64,000 nt of DNA from Rhizobium sp. BK399 (GTDB lineage Bacteria > Pseudomonadota > Alphaproteobacteria > Rhizobiales > Rhizobiaceae): assembly GCF_014194695.1 (NCBI RefSeq), contig NZ_JACIAH010000001.1, positions 930,001 to 994,000 on the forward strand, in the 5' to 3' direction. Below, piece by piece: positions 35,274 through 44,675 of this stretch (the stretch's first letter is position 1; each line of letters begins with the position of its first letter). Position numbers and translations under genes: made by a program. The notes beneath the pieces were generated by a model. That model saw only the letters and a list, made by a program, of their open reading frames with translations, ran no database searches and was not told the DNA's origin.

Positions 35274-36764
35274 ATGGCCGATACGGCAATTGCGCACGCC
35301 GAGCTTAAGAAGAAAACCGCGCTCTCCGTCCTTTGGTCGGTCGTCCGCGTGGCCTGGAGCACGATCGCAACCTTTGTGATCTTCGTCATCCTGGCGCGCA
35401 TTCTCGGGCCGGGCGATTTCGGGACCTTCGCGCTTGCGAGCCTGTTCGTGGAAATCGGCCGCGTGTTGGCTTATGCGGGCCTCGGCGATGCCGTCACGCG
35501 CCAGCTCGATCTCGACGAGGAGCTTGCCGACACGGCCTTCTGGGCGACGATCGCCTTCAGCGGCATCGTTGCCTCGCTGGTGTTCTTCTTCGCGCCCTAC
35601 TACGGCGATCTGGTGCGCGACCCATCGGTCTCAGGCATTCTACGCTGGCTGGCGCCACTGCTTCCGATTTCCTCGCTGGCAGTCATCCACAATGCCCGCC
35701 TTGCCCGCGAGTTCGGCCACAAGAGCCTTGCCGGGCAGGCGATCGCCGCCAGCCTGCTGTCCGGCATCACCGCCGTCGTCTGCGCCTTCCTCGGCTGGGG
35801 CGTCTGGGCGCTCGTGGCGCAGACCGCGGTCAACGCTGCCGTGACCGTGCTCCTCGGCTGGTTCTACTATCCCTGGATGCCGAAGTTTCGCTTCAACGTG
35901 CCGATGTTCCGGTCCGTTTTCCTCTTCAGCATCAGCCTCGTGGTCACCCAGCTGATGTGGATGCTGCTTGCCCGCGTGCAGGACATCTTCATTTCGCGCT
36001 GGTTCGGCCCGGTCGAAGTCGGCCGCTACCGCATTGCCTGGCGACTGATCGAGCTGATCGGCCAAGCGGTGCTGGCGCCGATCGGCAGCGTGTCGCTCGT
36101 GACGCTGTCGCGCCTGCAGAACGACCACACGGCCTTTCGCAATGCCTATAACAAGATCGTCGGCGCTGCCGCGCTCGGAACCATCCCGCTGCTGCTCGGC
36201 TTCGGCGCTCTGTCCAACGACATGATCGCCCTGCTCTTCGGCGACAAGTGGGGCAATGCCGGCGATATCGCCACCGTTCTCGTGCTGATGGCGGTTCCCT
36301 TCGTCATGAACTTCTTCGCCTCGTCGGCGCTTTCTGCGGTCAACCGGGCGGAATCGATCCTGTCCGTCGCTGCCCTGCAGCTCGCGACGACGTTGATCCT
36401 CACCTGGCTGCTCGTCCCCTACGGCGTCGTGGCCGTTGCCGCGGGCTACACATTGCGGGCCTGGCTGACGATGCCCTATCAGCAATATGTGCTTGCACGA
36501 TATGCGCATATCGACGCCAAGAGCACGTTGAAGGCTGTCGCCCTGCCCTTCTGCGGCGCGGCGCTGATGGCGGTCTGCGTCTGGTTCGCACATCCAGTCA
36601 TCCTCGCACATATTCAAAACCGCTGGCTGGCGCTCGGCCTCAGCATCGGTCTCGGCGGACTGATTTACCTCGCCTTCCTGCCGATCTTCGGCCGCTCGGT
36701 CATCCGTCCGTACATCGCGCTTGCCATGTCCCTCAACCCATTCCGCAAACAGGCCGAAGCCTAG
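35274..36764 (+). CDS. Polysaccharide flippase (Wzx/ExoT-like)
   Basis: A 496-residue membrane protein with about 12-14 segments and no soluble domain. The N-terminus (SVLWSVVRVAWSTIATFVIF, ARILGPGDFGTFALA) is typical of the polysaccharide transporter family that moves lipid-linked repeat units across the inner membrane; ExoT of the succinoglycan pathway is about this size. It lies between a glycosyltransferase and a pyruvyl transferase, so its cargo is probably made by this module or by other loci. Confidence 0.85.
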   Translation: MADTAIAHAELKKKTALSVLWSVVRVAWSTIATFVIFVILARILGPGDFGTFALASLFVEIGRVLAYAGLGDAVTRQLDLDEELADTAFWATIAFSGIVASLVFFFAPYYGDLVRDPSVSGILRWLAPLLPISSLAVIHNARLAREFGHKSLAGQAIAASLLSGITAVVCAFLGWGVWALVAQTAVNAAVTVLLGWFYYPWMPKFRFNVPMFRSVFLFSISLVVTQLMWMLLARVQDIFISRWFGPVEVGRYRIAWRLIELIGQAVLAPIGSVSLVTLSRLQNDHTAFRNAYNKIVGAAALGTIPLLLGFGALSNDMIALLFGDKWGNAGDIATVLVLMAVPFVMNFFASSALSAVNRAESILSVAALQLATTLILTWLLVPYGVVAVAAGYTLRAWLTMPYQQYVLARYAHIDAKSTLKAVALPFCGAALMAVCVWFAHPVILAHIQNRWLALGLSIGLGGLIYLAFLPIFGRSVIRPYIALAMSLNPFRKQAEA

Positions 36765-36806
36765 CCGCTTGCATGGACCCAAGTGTCCGCAAACAAGGAG
36801 CATTCC

Positions 36807-37826
36807 ATGGAATCCAATATTACGATCATCAACCGTCTTCAGGGTGTGATCGCCAATTGCCTTTCCGATCTCTTTGATCCGTCCGAGCGTTTTGCGCTTC
36901 TCGACTTCCCGAACCACTACAACATCGGCGACAGTGCCATCTGGCTTGGCGAACTGGCCTATTTTGACCGGAAGCGCACCCGTCCGACCTACGTGACCGA
37001 GATCCCGACCTACGATGAAGGCCGGATGCTCAGCGCGATCGGCAACGGTCGCATCTTCCTGCACGGCGGCGGCAATTTCGGTGACATCTGGGCCGGCTAC
37101 CGCCAGTTCCGCGAAGGTCTGCTCGACAAGCACAAGGGCCGGCCGATCGTGCAGATGCCGCAGACCATTCATTTCAAGGAACAGGCGAACGTCGACAGCA
37201 CCGCGCGCGCGATCGAGCGTCACGGTCAGTTCACGCTGCTCGTCCGCGACCAGCGAAGCCTGGAATTTGCCCAGCGCTGGTTCCAGTGCGAAACGCGCCT
37301 TTGCCCCGACATGGCCTTCTGCATCGGTCCGGTCGCTCGACCGACGCCGCAGCACGAACTGCTGCTCAATCTGCGCGAGGACCAGGAGGTCGGTACCGCA
37401 CAGGACTTGACAGCAGCAACCTTGCGTCCGGGCACCGTGAAATCGGACTGGCCCGACGAGCCTGCCGATTTCCAGCGCCAGACGAAGCACGCCGCGATCC
37501 TGAAGGGCCTTCTGACCGGCCGCATCGGCGGTCGCGCGCGGATGACGGAGCTAGCCTATCGCGAACGGGCGCAGCAGCGTTTCGACCGCGGCGTGGCTCT
37601 ATTGGGCTCGGCACGCCAGGTCATTACCGACCGTATGCACGGACACATCATGTGCGTGCTTCTCGGCGCGGATCACTGCGTTCTCGATAACAGCTATGGC
37701 AAGACCAGCAGCTTCATCGCGGCCTGGGGCACCTGCAACAGCGACAAGGCGGAACTTGCCTCGACAGTCGACGAGGCGCTTGCGATCCTCGATGCGCGAC
37801 GTGTCGCTCCTGCAGCGGTCGCCTGA
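36807..37826 (+). CDS. Polysaccharide pyruvyl transferase family protein (ExoV-like)
   Basis: A 339-residue soluble protein of the pyruvyl transferase fold, which adds pyruvate ketals to sugars of exopolysaccharides. Typical parts are NHYNIGDSAIWLGELAY, LHGGGNFGDIW and, near the C-terminus, VITDRMHGHIM. ATG 36807 follows AAGGAG; an upstream in-frame start lacks it. ExoV of S. meliloti has this form, but the main exo cluster is not in this window, so this may serve another polymer. Confidence 0.83.
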   Translation: MESNITIINRLQGVIANCLSDLFDPSERFALLDFPNHYNIGDSAIWLGELAYFDRKRTRPTYVTEIPTYDEGRMLSAIGNGRIFLHGGGNFGDIWAGYRQFREGLLDKHKGRPIVQMPQTIHFKEQANVDSTARAIERHGQFTLLVRDQRSLEFAQRWFQCETRLCPDMAFCIGPVARPTPQHELLLNLREDQEVGTAQDLTAATLRPGTVKSDWPDEPADFQRQTKHAAILKGLLTGRIGGRARMTELAYRERAQQRFDRGVALLGSARQVITDRMHGHIMCVLLGADHCVLDNSYGKTSSFIAAWGTCNSDKAELASTVDEALAILDARRVAPAAVA

Positions 37827-37832
37827 TTGAGA

Positions 37833-38729
37833 TCAGCCTCGCCGGGCAACCAGAATCCCGGCGAGCACCACAATGCCGCCGATCGCCTGCATCGGACCGA
37901 TCGGCTCGCTGAGCAGCACCCAGGCGAGGATTGCCGCCACCACCGGCTGCAGCAGCAGCGTCAGTGAGGAGAAGGCGGCTGGCAGATAGGCGAGCGCGTA
38001 GGCGATGGCCATCTGCCCTCCCGCGTGACTGACGAAGGCAAGGCCGAAGACGATTGCCCAACCATAGGCCGTCGGCGGCAGCATGTGGCCTTCGTAGAAG
38101 AATCCAAGCGGAAAGATGCAGACAGCGGCGGATGCCGTGCTCCAGAGCATGATACGGACAGTATCGAAACGGCTGCGAAGCTTGCCGATCGCCAGGATGT
38201 AACCGGCATAGAAGACGGCGGCGATGACCGCCACACCGTCGCCACGCAGGTCGCCATTGCCGAGTGCCGCAGGGCCTCCCTTCAGGATGACCACGCCTGC
38301 AAGCGCCAATATCAGCCCGAGAACGAACACACGGGTGACGGACGCGCCGAAAAAGAGAAGCCCGATCACCGTGACGAAGACGGGGGCAAGATTGGCAAGC
38401 AGCGTCGCATTGGCCACCGACGTCATGGTGATGGAGAGATGCCAGGCCGCCAGATCCATCGCGAGAACCACGCCCGGCAGGATCAGCAGGGCATAATCCG
38501 AGAGTTTTTCAGGCTTCGGGCCGGCGTTCTTGCCCTTGGCAAGCGAAAAAATGAAGAGCGGGATCAGGGCAAGCGCCACGCGCCAGAAGGCGGTTGCCAT
38601 TGGGCCTACTTCCGACAGCCGAACGAAGATAGGCGAGCCGCCGATCGCCGCGCCGCCGAGGATCAGGGCGGCAAGAGCCAACCGGTTGGAGGTAGGGGGG
38701 TCTGCGATTGTGGAAGCGGCCTGCGACAT
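37833..38729 (-). CDS. EamA/DMT-family transporter
   Basis: A 298-residue membrane protein with ten predicted segments in two EamA repeats (starts near residues 17 and 155). Members export amino acids, metabolites or drugs; the substrate is not visible. It converges with the pyruvyl transferase, leaving 6 bases. The last codons form a 9-bp inverted repeat (CTCGCCGGG/CCCGGCGAG) that could help end transcription. Confidence 0.85.
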   Translation of the reverse strand: MSQAASTIADPPTSNRLALAALILGGAAIGGSPIFVRLSEVGPMATAFWRVALALIPLFIFSLAKGKNAGPKPEKLSDYALLILPGVVLAMDLAAWHLSITMTSVANATLLANLAPVFVTVIGLLFFGASVTRVFVLGLILALAGVVILKGGPAALGNGDLRGDGVAVIAAVFYAGYILAIGKLRSRFDTVRIMLWSTASAAVCIFPLGFFYEGHMLPPTAYGWAIVFGLAFVSHAGGQMAIAYALAYLPAAFSSLTLLLQPVVAAILAWVLLSEPIGPMQAIGGIVVLAGILVARRG

Positions 38730-38876
38730 GACTCTCGATGCTTTCTGAGCCGCCTGGAGACAGGCGACGGAACGGGCCTATCAGAAGCTGTACCGAGTGG
38801 ATAGCCGAGGAGCGACAAGGGTAGGCAAAAGCGTAATCTTATTGTCCGCCGATGCGCATTTGCAGCACTGCGCCCA

Positions 38877-39302
38877 TCAACCGGAAACGACGGTCGAGAA
38901 TTCGGGCGTCCCGCGGATGGTGTTGCTGACCGTACAGATCTCTTCGGCCGCATGAGCGATCTTCAAGCGCGTCTCTTCGTCGATGTCACCCTTGATCGCG
39001 AAGGCAATGTTGAATGCCTGAACCCGCGACGGACCCTCGCTTGCCTTCTCGCCCGTCACGTCTGCAGTGATCTCGGTTACGCGGTCGAGAATGCCCATCT
39101 GGCTCGCAGCGATGCGGGCGCTGAGGACCAGGCAGGCCGACAGCGACGCATATAGAAGGTCCAGCGGATTGAAACCAGGCTGCGAAGCGCCGGTGACGAT
39201 ATGCAACTCGCCCTTAGTGGCCGACGTGACATGCGGAAAGCCGGTGCGGCCGAGAACGGCGGTTGCGCCAACGGGACGGGGGCGCGCCTTGAGGTCGGCC
39301 AT
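38877..39302 (-). CDS. OsmC/Ohr-family protein
   Basis: A 141-residue OsmC-fold protein. The two redox Cys are present, one in YASLSACLVLSARIAA and one in AAEEICTVSNTI. OsmC-like proteins reduce organic peroxides; the spacing fits the YhfA/OsmC subgroup rather than Ohr. It stands alone, 147 bases downstream of the EamA gene start on the same strand. Confidence 0.85.
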   Translation of the reverse strand: MADLKARPRPVGATAVLGRTGFPHVTSATKGELHIVTGASQPGFNPLDLLYASLSACLVLSARIAASQMGILDRVTEITADVTGEKASEGPSRVQAFNIAFAIKGDIDEETRLKIAHAAEEICTVSNTIRGTPEFSTVVSG

Positions 39303-39537
39303 GGGAAAATCCTTTGGTGATGATAGCCTGCTCTAGATAGGGATTTTGAACCGCCGCGGCAACGCGCATTTGATCTGCTCGCGGCGGGAACAGACAATCA
39401 AAAGTGATTCGGCCGGCGACAATCGGCCCGCTCGTCAACCTCAGTTTCCCATCCCGATTTCTGAGGATAGCTCCGAGTCAGCTTCAAGGCGCAATATGCA
39501 AATGCACTAAAACAGAAACGACTCATTGGAGTTATCC

Positions 39538-39744
39538 ATGCGAGCACTTGCGGCTGTTCCTGTTGCACCCAGCGTTATCATCGATGCCGAGCCCTTCGGC
39601 TACGTCAGAAAAGTCTATGTCGACGAAGACCCCTGCTGGGGTCTTTTCGATTCCGACGGCGACGTGATCTTTGTCGGCGACGCCGCCAGCGATTGCCATG
39701 ACTACGCGGCCAAGGAACAGATCCGCATACAGATCATCCACTGA
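39538..39744 (+). CDS. Small conserved protein (68 aa)
   Basis: A 68-residue soluble protein with FGYVRKVYVDEDPCWGLFD in the middle and an acidic, short C-terminus. ATG 39538 has TTGGAG 7 nt upstream. The YVR...G...A pattern resembles DUF1150 proteins of alphaproteobacteria, but the match is weak and made by eye. No functional context. Confidence 0.6.
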   Translation: MRALAAVPVAPSVIIDAEPFGYVRKVYVDEDPCWGLFDSDGDVIFVGDAASDCHDYAAKEQIRIQIIH

Positions 39745-39856
39745 AGCTCCGGTCCGACGGCACCACACCGTCAGAGCCTGAGATCACGAGCGGATATCTG
39801 CACCAAGAGCGTTCGGCAAGGCGATCACGCCCCGCCGAACACCGCGTTGGGTGATG

Positions 39857-40261
39857 TCAGCGATACGAGGGTGCCGACGGTGTGACGACGACTTTTCCGC
39901 TCGAGAAGATGATGAACGCGAAGAGCAAGACGCCCACAAAGGTGACGACAGAAGCGAGCGCGACGATCGGCTCCATCGCCGCATTGCCCTGCAGCATGAG
40001 ATAGAGCGACGGCACCATAAGGACGATGCCGGCCGTGTAGACGTAGTACTGGATCATGGCCAGGCGCGTCTCCGCCTTCTGTGGATTGAGCGCATGGTAA
40101 CCGCCGAAGATCGCCATGGTCACCCAGCCTAACAGATTACAGTGCGCATGGGCGCCGATGACGGTGTGATCTTGGGAGATCGCCATGTTGAGACCCATGA
40201 CAATGCCGATAATCAGAAATAGAATTGCGGTCTTAAAGTATAGCTGCGAGATGCGTGGCAT
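39857..40261 (-). CDS. Small haem-copper-oxidase-subunit-I-like membrane protein
   Basis: A 134-residue protein with four membrane segments. The motif GAHAHCNLLGWVTMAIFGG resembles the His-containing helix of cbb3 oxidase subunit CcoN and of NnrS-like proteins, but the protein is far too short to be an oxidase subunit. It occurs alone, without other respiratory genes. A GGAGGGGGA ribosome site precedes the ATG. A role in haem, copper or NO handling is possible but not shown. Confidence 0.72.
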   Translation of the reverse strand: MPRISQLYFKTAILFLIIGIVMGLNMAISQDHTVIGAHAHCNLLGWVTMAIFGGYHALNPQKAETRLAMIQYYVYTAGIVLMVPSLYLMLQGNAAMEPIVALASVVTFVGVLLFAFIIFSSGKVVVTPSAPSYR

Positions 40262-40506
40262 AGAGTATCCCCCTCCGTTTGCGCCGTTAGTATTATCATT
40301 GCAAAAGCGGATTGAGAACGGCAGATGAACGGAGTTTTAACCTTCGGAAAATCACCATGTTACCATCGCGTGAGCCATGTCCCGAAGGCGGCGCGCCGGC
40401 ATCGCCGCGCGGAAGTGCCACAGCCCCGCCCAGTAGCTATTTCTTAAGCACTTTCTTAAACTCATTCCCGCTATTCTGTCTCGTCGGCACATTCGCGGAG
40501 AGCGAG

Positions 40507-40740
40507 ATGAGAGACATCTACAAACCCTTCGTCACCACAGACGACCCCGATCGGGACGTCCGCTGCCAGGACGCCCTGCAGTTTGCCTTCCGCGATCTTG
40601 TCGCAGCATCGGTCGAGGCGGGCTGGAGCGAGCATGAAGCGCTCGAGGCCATCATCACGCTCGCGGACGACGCCCTAAGGCGGATCGGCGCCAATGATGA
40701 CGCGCAGACACTGCTCGATGTGCTGCGCAGGATGGCGTAA
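40507..40740 (+). CDS. Small conserved hypothetical protein (77 aa)
   Basis: A 77-residue helical, acidic protein (AFRDLVAASVEAGWSEHEAL, then ITLADDALRRIG). The start at 40507 has CGGAGAG upstream. The frame is open further left, but that part lacks coding bias. Small proteins of this type are common in rhizobia; no function is known to me. Confidence 0.65.
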   Translation: MRDIYKPFVTTDDPDRDVRCQDALQFAFRDLVAASVEAGWSEHEALEAIITLADDALRRIGANDDAQTLLDVLRRMA

Positions 40741-40920
40741 TTCCGCTCGACCTCAGCGGACCACCGGCGGTCGCAATTGCCTTCGTAAAAATTGCTCGAA
40801 GAGCTTGTATCATTCCCGTGGAATGAGAGTACACTAATGAAATCGGCCCCATAAGATTAATCGGCGGGGACTGCTTGGGAGTTTTTACGTGCTCTTGCCG
40901 CTTTAGCGAAGGGCACAAAA

Positions 40921-41121
40921 ATGCTCCAATCTCTCATATCGCTTACAGACCATGATGTTGCGCGCGTTACCGATGCCGTTCGGCAATGGTGTTCCGCCCA
41001 ACGGATCGACGTTGACAGCAGTGAAGGGCATCGCGCCCTTACCGCCGCAATCGATCTTGTCCTGACGAGGCGAGGCGAAGCGCTGTTCGAGGAGCTCGTC
41101 CAGCGGCTCAACCGCGAATAG
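40921..41121 (+). CDS. Small hypothetical protein (66 aa)
   Basis: A 66-residue, probably helical protein without membrane segment. ATG 40921 follows GAAGGG. The helical pattern and third-base GC bias support coding. I do not recognise it. It lies alone between the small gene at 40507 and the methyltransferase. Confidence 0.5.
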   Translation: MLQSLISLTDHDVARVTDAVRQWCSAQRIDVDSSEGHRALTAAIDLVLTRRGEALFEELVQRLNRE

Positions 41122-41266
41122 CACTATCGGGCCCGATGCTGGCGGTCGATCGTAGCAGAGCGATCAGGGTGCCGTGACTCGCTCTGGATGGGGATTGTCT
41201 GCGTACGAGATATCCATAACAATATGGCGTTGAGAGCTGTCATTCGGATCCAGACCGGGGGACAAG

Positions 41267-42112
41267 ATGAACAACGCCTCAAGTCCCGAACGCGTTACAT
41301 CGGCTGGGCACAGGCTCAGTGGCGGCAGGCATCTCGATGTTCACTACCTGGCGCTAAAGGACGAGTACGATGCTACGCTTCGCGCCACCGGCATCCGACC
41401 CGGTTGGTCGGTGCTTGACGCTGGTGCCGGGAATGGGGTCTTCCTGCCTTTGATGGCGGAATTGCTGGGTAGCCAGGGACACATCGAGGCTCTGGATCTG
41501 GCACCCGAAAATATCGAGGCAATCGAAAGCCTGATTGCCGATCAACAATTTCCCTGTCCGATAAGCACGCGAACCGGAGACATGACCGCGCTGCCACAAG
41601 AGACGGGAACGTTTGATGCGGTTTGGAGCGCGAACGCCAGCCAATATCTGAGTGACGAACAGCTCGCCCGCGCAGTCGAGGAGTTTCGCCGCGTCGTAAA
41701 GCCAGGCGGGCTCGTGGCCGTGAAAGAGGTCGACATCTCGGTTTGGCAATATCAGCCGCAAGATCCCAAACTCATGTGGCGGCTGCTCGATGCGCTATCC
41801 GGCGATACGCAGATCTCCGGCGCCATGCGGGGAACGCGCTTGCCAGCCTGGTTTCGAGCGGCGGGCCTTGAGCGCGTCTCTGCCATCACGACACTCGCAG
41901 AGCGACGTCAGCCGCTAAAGCCCGTGGAGCACGAGTATATCCGCAACAACCTCGAATTCTTATCCAGGCTCGCTCGAACCTGTGACCTGCCGGAAGCGGA
42001 TCATGACCAATGGAAGGCGATTGGCGAAGAGCCGGACCGCCTGATTTCCGACCCCGACTTCTGCTACCGCGAAATGTGGGTCCTCAGCCTGGGTATCGTG
42101 CCGAAGCGCTGA
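41267..42112 (+). CDS. Class I SAM-dependent methyltransferase
   Basis: A 281-residue methyltransferase with the Rossmann motif VLDAGAGNGVFLPLM (about 48-62), acidic strand IEALDLAPENIE and a DAVWSANASQYL post-motif. It belongs to the broad Methyltransf_11/25 group; the acceptor is unknown. GGGGGA precedes the ATG. The gene stands alone upstream of tRNA-Phe, which is on the other strand. Confidence 0.85.
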   Translation: MNNASSPERVTSAGHRLSGGRHLDVHYLALKDEYDATLRATGIRPGWSVLDAGAGNGVFLPLMAELLGSQGHIEALDLAPENIEAIESLIADQQFPCPISTRTGDMTALPQETGTFDAVWSANASQYLSDEQLARAVEEFRRVVKPGGLVAVKEVDISVWQYQPQDPKLMWRLLDALSGDTQISGAMRGTRLPAWFRAAGLERVSAITTLAERRQPLKPVEHEYIRNNLEFLSRLARTCDLPEADHDQWKAIGEEPDRLISDPDFCYREMWVLSLGIVPKR

Positions 42113-42226
42113 GCCGAACATCAAAGTAGGTTGTTCGACACCCGAAGGGTCAATCAGCCCGCTCGGAAAGAACGGGATCTAATTCTGAGCGTTTCGTTCG
42201 GAAACATTTGGAAGCAAGTTTTGGAG

Positions 42227-42302
42227 TGGTGCCCAGAGCCGGAATCGAACCAGCGACACGCGGATTTTCAATCCGCTGCTCTACCAACTGAGCTATCTGG
42301 GC
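42227..42302 (-). tRNA. tRNA-Phe (GAA)
   Basis: Read on the minus strand this is a full cloverleaf of 76 bases including an encoded CCA. The acceptor pairs GCCCAGA with TCTGGGC, the anticodon loop is TTGAAAA with anticodon GAA, and the T arm has GGTTCGATTCC. It stands alone, 184 bases downstream of yacG. Confidence 0.97.
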
Positions 42303-42485
42303 TAACCCGCTTCATGCAGATTCTTTCCTGAGAAAGAACCGGGGACCTTGGTTCGCCCCGGAAGCGAGCGGGGTTATAGCATCTTGTCCGGACATGGCAA
42401 GCGTCAAAATGACAGTTTTTTGAGACGCCTTGGATTTTTCCGGATTCATCAACGAATTTAATGGCTTCGCCCGTGGAAAACGAGC

Positions 42486-42692
42486 CTATTCGTTGTCCTC
42501 ATGCTCCGCTTTTGCTTCGTCGTCGGCAACGGGGATGGCGTAGGAGCCGGAGAGCCAGCGTGAAAGATCGAGCTCACGGCAGCGGTTCGAGCAAAACGGA
42601 TAGTGTTCGCGGCTCGACGGCTTGCCGCATTCCGGGCAGGGCCGTGTCTTACGCAGCGGCTCGACTTTGGCGGTCTTGTTTTCGTCAGACAT
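42486..42692 (-). CDS. yacG: DNA gyrase inhibitor YacG
   Basis: A 68-residue zinc protein. The four Cys are in [10 protein letters not shown] and [14 protein letters not shown], the YacG signature. YacG binds the B subunit of gyrase in E. coli. A longer frame with GTG start overlaps maf; the ATG at 42692 follows GAAGGG. It is the last gene of the maf-yacG pair. Confidence 0.93.
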   Translation of the reverse strand: MSDENKTAKVEPLRKTRPCPECGKPSSREHYPFCSNRCRELDLSRWLSGSYAIPVADDEAKAEHEDNE

Positions 42693-42709
42693 CAGCGTCC
42701 CTTCGAGGA

Positions 42710-43330
42710 TCAGCCCTCGGGCCACCGGCTGTGCACGTCAAAGCCTTCGCCGGTCAGCAGAAGGATGGTTTCATAAAGTGGCAGACCAACGACATTGGTG
42801 TAGGAACCGACCATCTTCTGCACGAATGTGCCGGCCAGCCCCTGGATGCCATAAGCGCCGGCCTTGCCGCGCCATTGCCCGGAGGCAAGGTAGTTCTCGA
42901 TCTCGAAACCGGAAAGGCGCTTGAAGCGCACCTTGGTCTCAACGATCTTCTGCCTGACCTTGCGGTCTGGCGTGACCAGGCAGACGCCGGTGTAAACCCA
43001 GTGGCTGCGGCCAGACAGGAGATAGAGCGAGGCCGATGCCTCATCCGCGAACTCAGCCTTCCCCAAGATGCGGCGACCGACGGCAACTACGGTATCGGCA
43101 GAGAGGATATAGCTGCCCTTCCACGTCATGTCGCCCTTGATGGCAGCAAGGGCCGCCTCGGCTTTTTCCGTCGACAGGCGCCGCGCAAGCGATCGCGGGT
43201 GCTCCGACTTCTTCGGCGTCTCGTCGATGTCCATCGGCATCAGACGCGAGGGCTCGATCCCTGCCTGGTTCAGCAGATCGACGCGGCGGGGCGAGCCGGA
43301 AGCCAGAATGAGTTTGTATTTCAGCGCCAT
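42710..43330 (-). CDS. maf: Maf-like nucleotide pyrophosphatase
   Basis: A 206-residue protein with the Maf start [18 protein letters not shown], the catalytic region [10 protein letters not shown] and [11 protein letters not shown]. Maf proteins hydrolyse non-standard or pyrimidine nucleoside triphosphates. The ATG at 43330 begins at the conserved strand. It lies between infA and yacG, the usual rhizobial order. Confidence 0.93.
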   Translation of the reverse strand: MALKYKLILASGSPRRVDLLNQAGIEPSRLMPMDIDETPKKSEHPRSLARRLSTEKAEAALAAIKGDMTWKGSYILSADTVVAVGRRILGKAEFADEASASLYLLSGRSHWVYTGVCLVTPDRKVRQKIVETKVRFKRLSGFEIENYLASGQWRGKAGAYGIQGLAGTFVQKMVGSYTNVVGLPLYETILLLTGEGFDVHSRWPEG

Positions 43331-43379
43331 GGAACCTCGACCACCGGGAGACGGAGACAACGGCCTTTCGAGACCAGGC

Positions 43380-43598
43380 CTACTTGAAGCGGTAGGTGAT
43401 GCGGCCCTTGGTCAGGTCGTAGGGGGTCATTTCGACGAGAACCTTGTCGCCTGCCAGAACGCGAATGCGGTTCTTGCGCATGCGGCCGGCCGTGTGGGCG
43501 ATGATCTCGTGTTCGTTTTCGAGCTTTACGCGGAACGTCGCGTTCGGCAGAAGCTCGGTTACAATACCCGGAAATTCGAGGACTTCTTCTTTAGGCAT
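43380..43598 (-). CDS. infA: Translation initiation factor IF-1
   Basis: A 72-residue OB-fold protein: [35 protein letters not shown] and [20 protein letters not shown] are canonical. IF-1 binds the A site of the small ribosomal subunit during initiation. ATG 43598 with AGGAAG upstream gives the exact family length. Confidence 0.98.
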   Translation of the reverse strand: MPKEEVLEFPGIVTELLPNATFRVKLENEHEIIAHTAGRMRKNRIRVLAGDKVLVEMTPYDLTKGRITYRFK

Positions 43599-43716
43599 AT
43601 ATTGGTTTTCTTCCTGTCGGTTGAGATGGCAGCCACAGCCGCCCAAAAATTTGCGCGGAAACTACACAATCAATGGGGGTTTGTGAACCTAATTGATCGT
43701 GTTTCTGTCATTTGTT

Positions 43717-44193
43717 TCACGCCGATTGCGCGGCGGTGGAGTTTCGTCTCACCAGCCGGCTCTCAATCAGTTCCATCAGGTGGTCGCGGACTTCGCGGTA
43801 ACTGTCCAGAATCTGCTCCCGCGTGCCTTGAACAACGGTCGGATCCAGGGTCGGCCAATACATCACTTCGATGGCGTTTGACCGGGTCAGTTCCAGCGCA
43901 GCATGGTGCGCCTGCGGCGAGAGCGTGATGATGAGGTCGAAATAGTCATCTTCCAGTTCTTCCAGCGTGTGTGGATGATGCCGGCCGAGCGAAAGGCCGA
44001 TCTCGTCCAACGCAACGTCAACGAAAGGATCACGCTCTCCGGCACGGACGCCCGCCGACCTGATGTAGACATTGGCCGGCAGCATGCTGCGGGCAATCAC
44101 TTCGGCCATCGGGGAGCGGATACAGTTCATGCCGCACATGAACAGGATGGCACCCGGCCTCTTCCCTTCGCCTGCCCCGACCGGCGTTTCCAT
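43717..44193 (-). CDS. Low-molecular-weight phosphotyrosine phosphatase family protein
   Basis: A 158-residue protein with the phosphate loop at residues 20-27 (CGMNCIRS, C-x5-R-S) and the general acid in WPTLDPT near residue 115. Usual members have CxGNxCRS; here the second Cys is one place earlier and the first Gly differs, so the loop is a variant. In this conserved block the gene is often annotated as arsenate reductase or LMW-PTP; true substrate unknown. It begins 5 nt after the UPF0262 gene ends. Confidence 0.85.
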   Translation of the reverse strand: METPVGAGEGKRPGAILFMCGMNCIRSPMAEVIARSMLPANVYIRSAGVRAGERDPFVDVALDEIGLSLGRHHPHTLEELEDDYFDLIITLSPQAHHAALELTRSNAIEVMYWPTLDPTVVQGTREQILDSYREVRDHLMELIESRLVRRNSTAAQSA

Positions 44194-44198
44194 TGGCG

Positions 44199-44672
44199 TC
44201 AGCCGCGCCAGTAGAGCACGCAGACCAGCGTGAACAGCCGGCGTGCCGTATCGAAATCGATCTCGATCTTGCCGTTCAGACGGTCCCTCAGCGTCTGCGA
44301 GCCCTCATTGTGAATACCGCGCCGACCCATATCGATCGCCTCGATGCGGCTCGGCGAAGCCGACCGGATTGCCTCATAGTAACTTTCGCAGATCAGGAAA
44401 TAGTCTTTGACGATGCGGCGAAACGGCGTCAGCGACAGAATGTGGGTTGCGACGGCACCGCCATTCTCTGTCGTGATCGCGAACACCAGCTTTGAATCGA
44501 CCAGGGATATGTTCAGGCGATAGGGGCCGCCGGAATGACCGACGGGCGTGAAGCTGTTTTCTTCCACAAGGTCGAAAATGGCGACGGCGCGCTCGTGCTC
44601 GACGTCGGGCGTCGCTCGGCCGATGGTGTCGTCAAGGACGACGTCGCAAAGCCGAAAGTCGCCCGCCGCCAT
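44199..44672 (-). CDS. UPF0262 family protein
   Basis: A 157-residue protein that matches the UPF0262 family of alphaproteobacteria ([39 protein letters not shown]). Function unknown. It starts 3 nt after the hisD stop and is followed by the phosphatase, a gene order found widely in Rhizobiales. Confidence 0.9.
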   Translation of the reverse strand: MAAGDFRLCDVVLDDTIGRATPDVEHERAVAIFDLVEENSFTPVGHSGGPYRLNISLVDSKLVFAITTENGGAVATHILSLTPFRRIVKDYFLICESYYEAIRSASPSRIEAIDMGRRGIHNEGSQTLRDRLNGKIEIDFDTARRLFTLVCVLYWRG

Positions 44673-44675
44673 CTG

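Noticed and set aside
35640..37490. Minus-strand frame of 616 codons
   Set aside because: Antisense to the flippase and the pyruvyl transferase genes.
37837..37865. 9-bp inverted repeat at the end of the EamA gene as a firm terminator
   Set aside because: No T-run on either side; kept only as a remark in the gene entry.
42131..42331. Plus-strand frame of 66 codons across tRNA-Phe
   Set aside because: It is the antisense reading of the tRNA, giving the well-known false peptide ESNQRHADFQSAALPTELSG.
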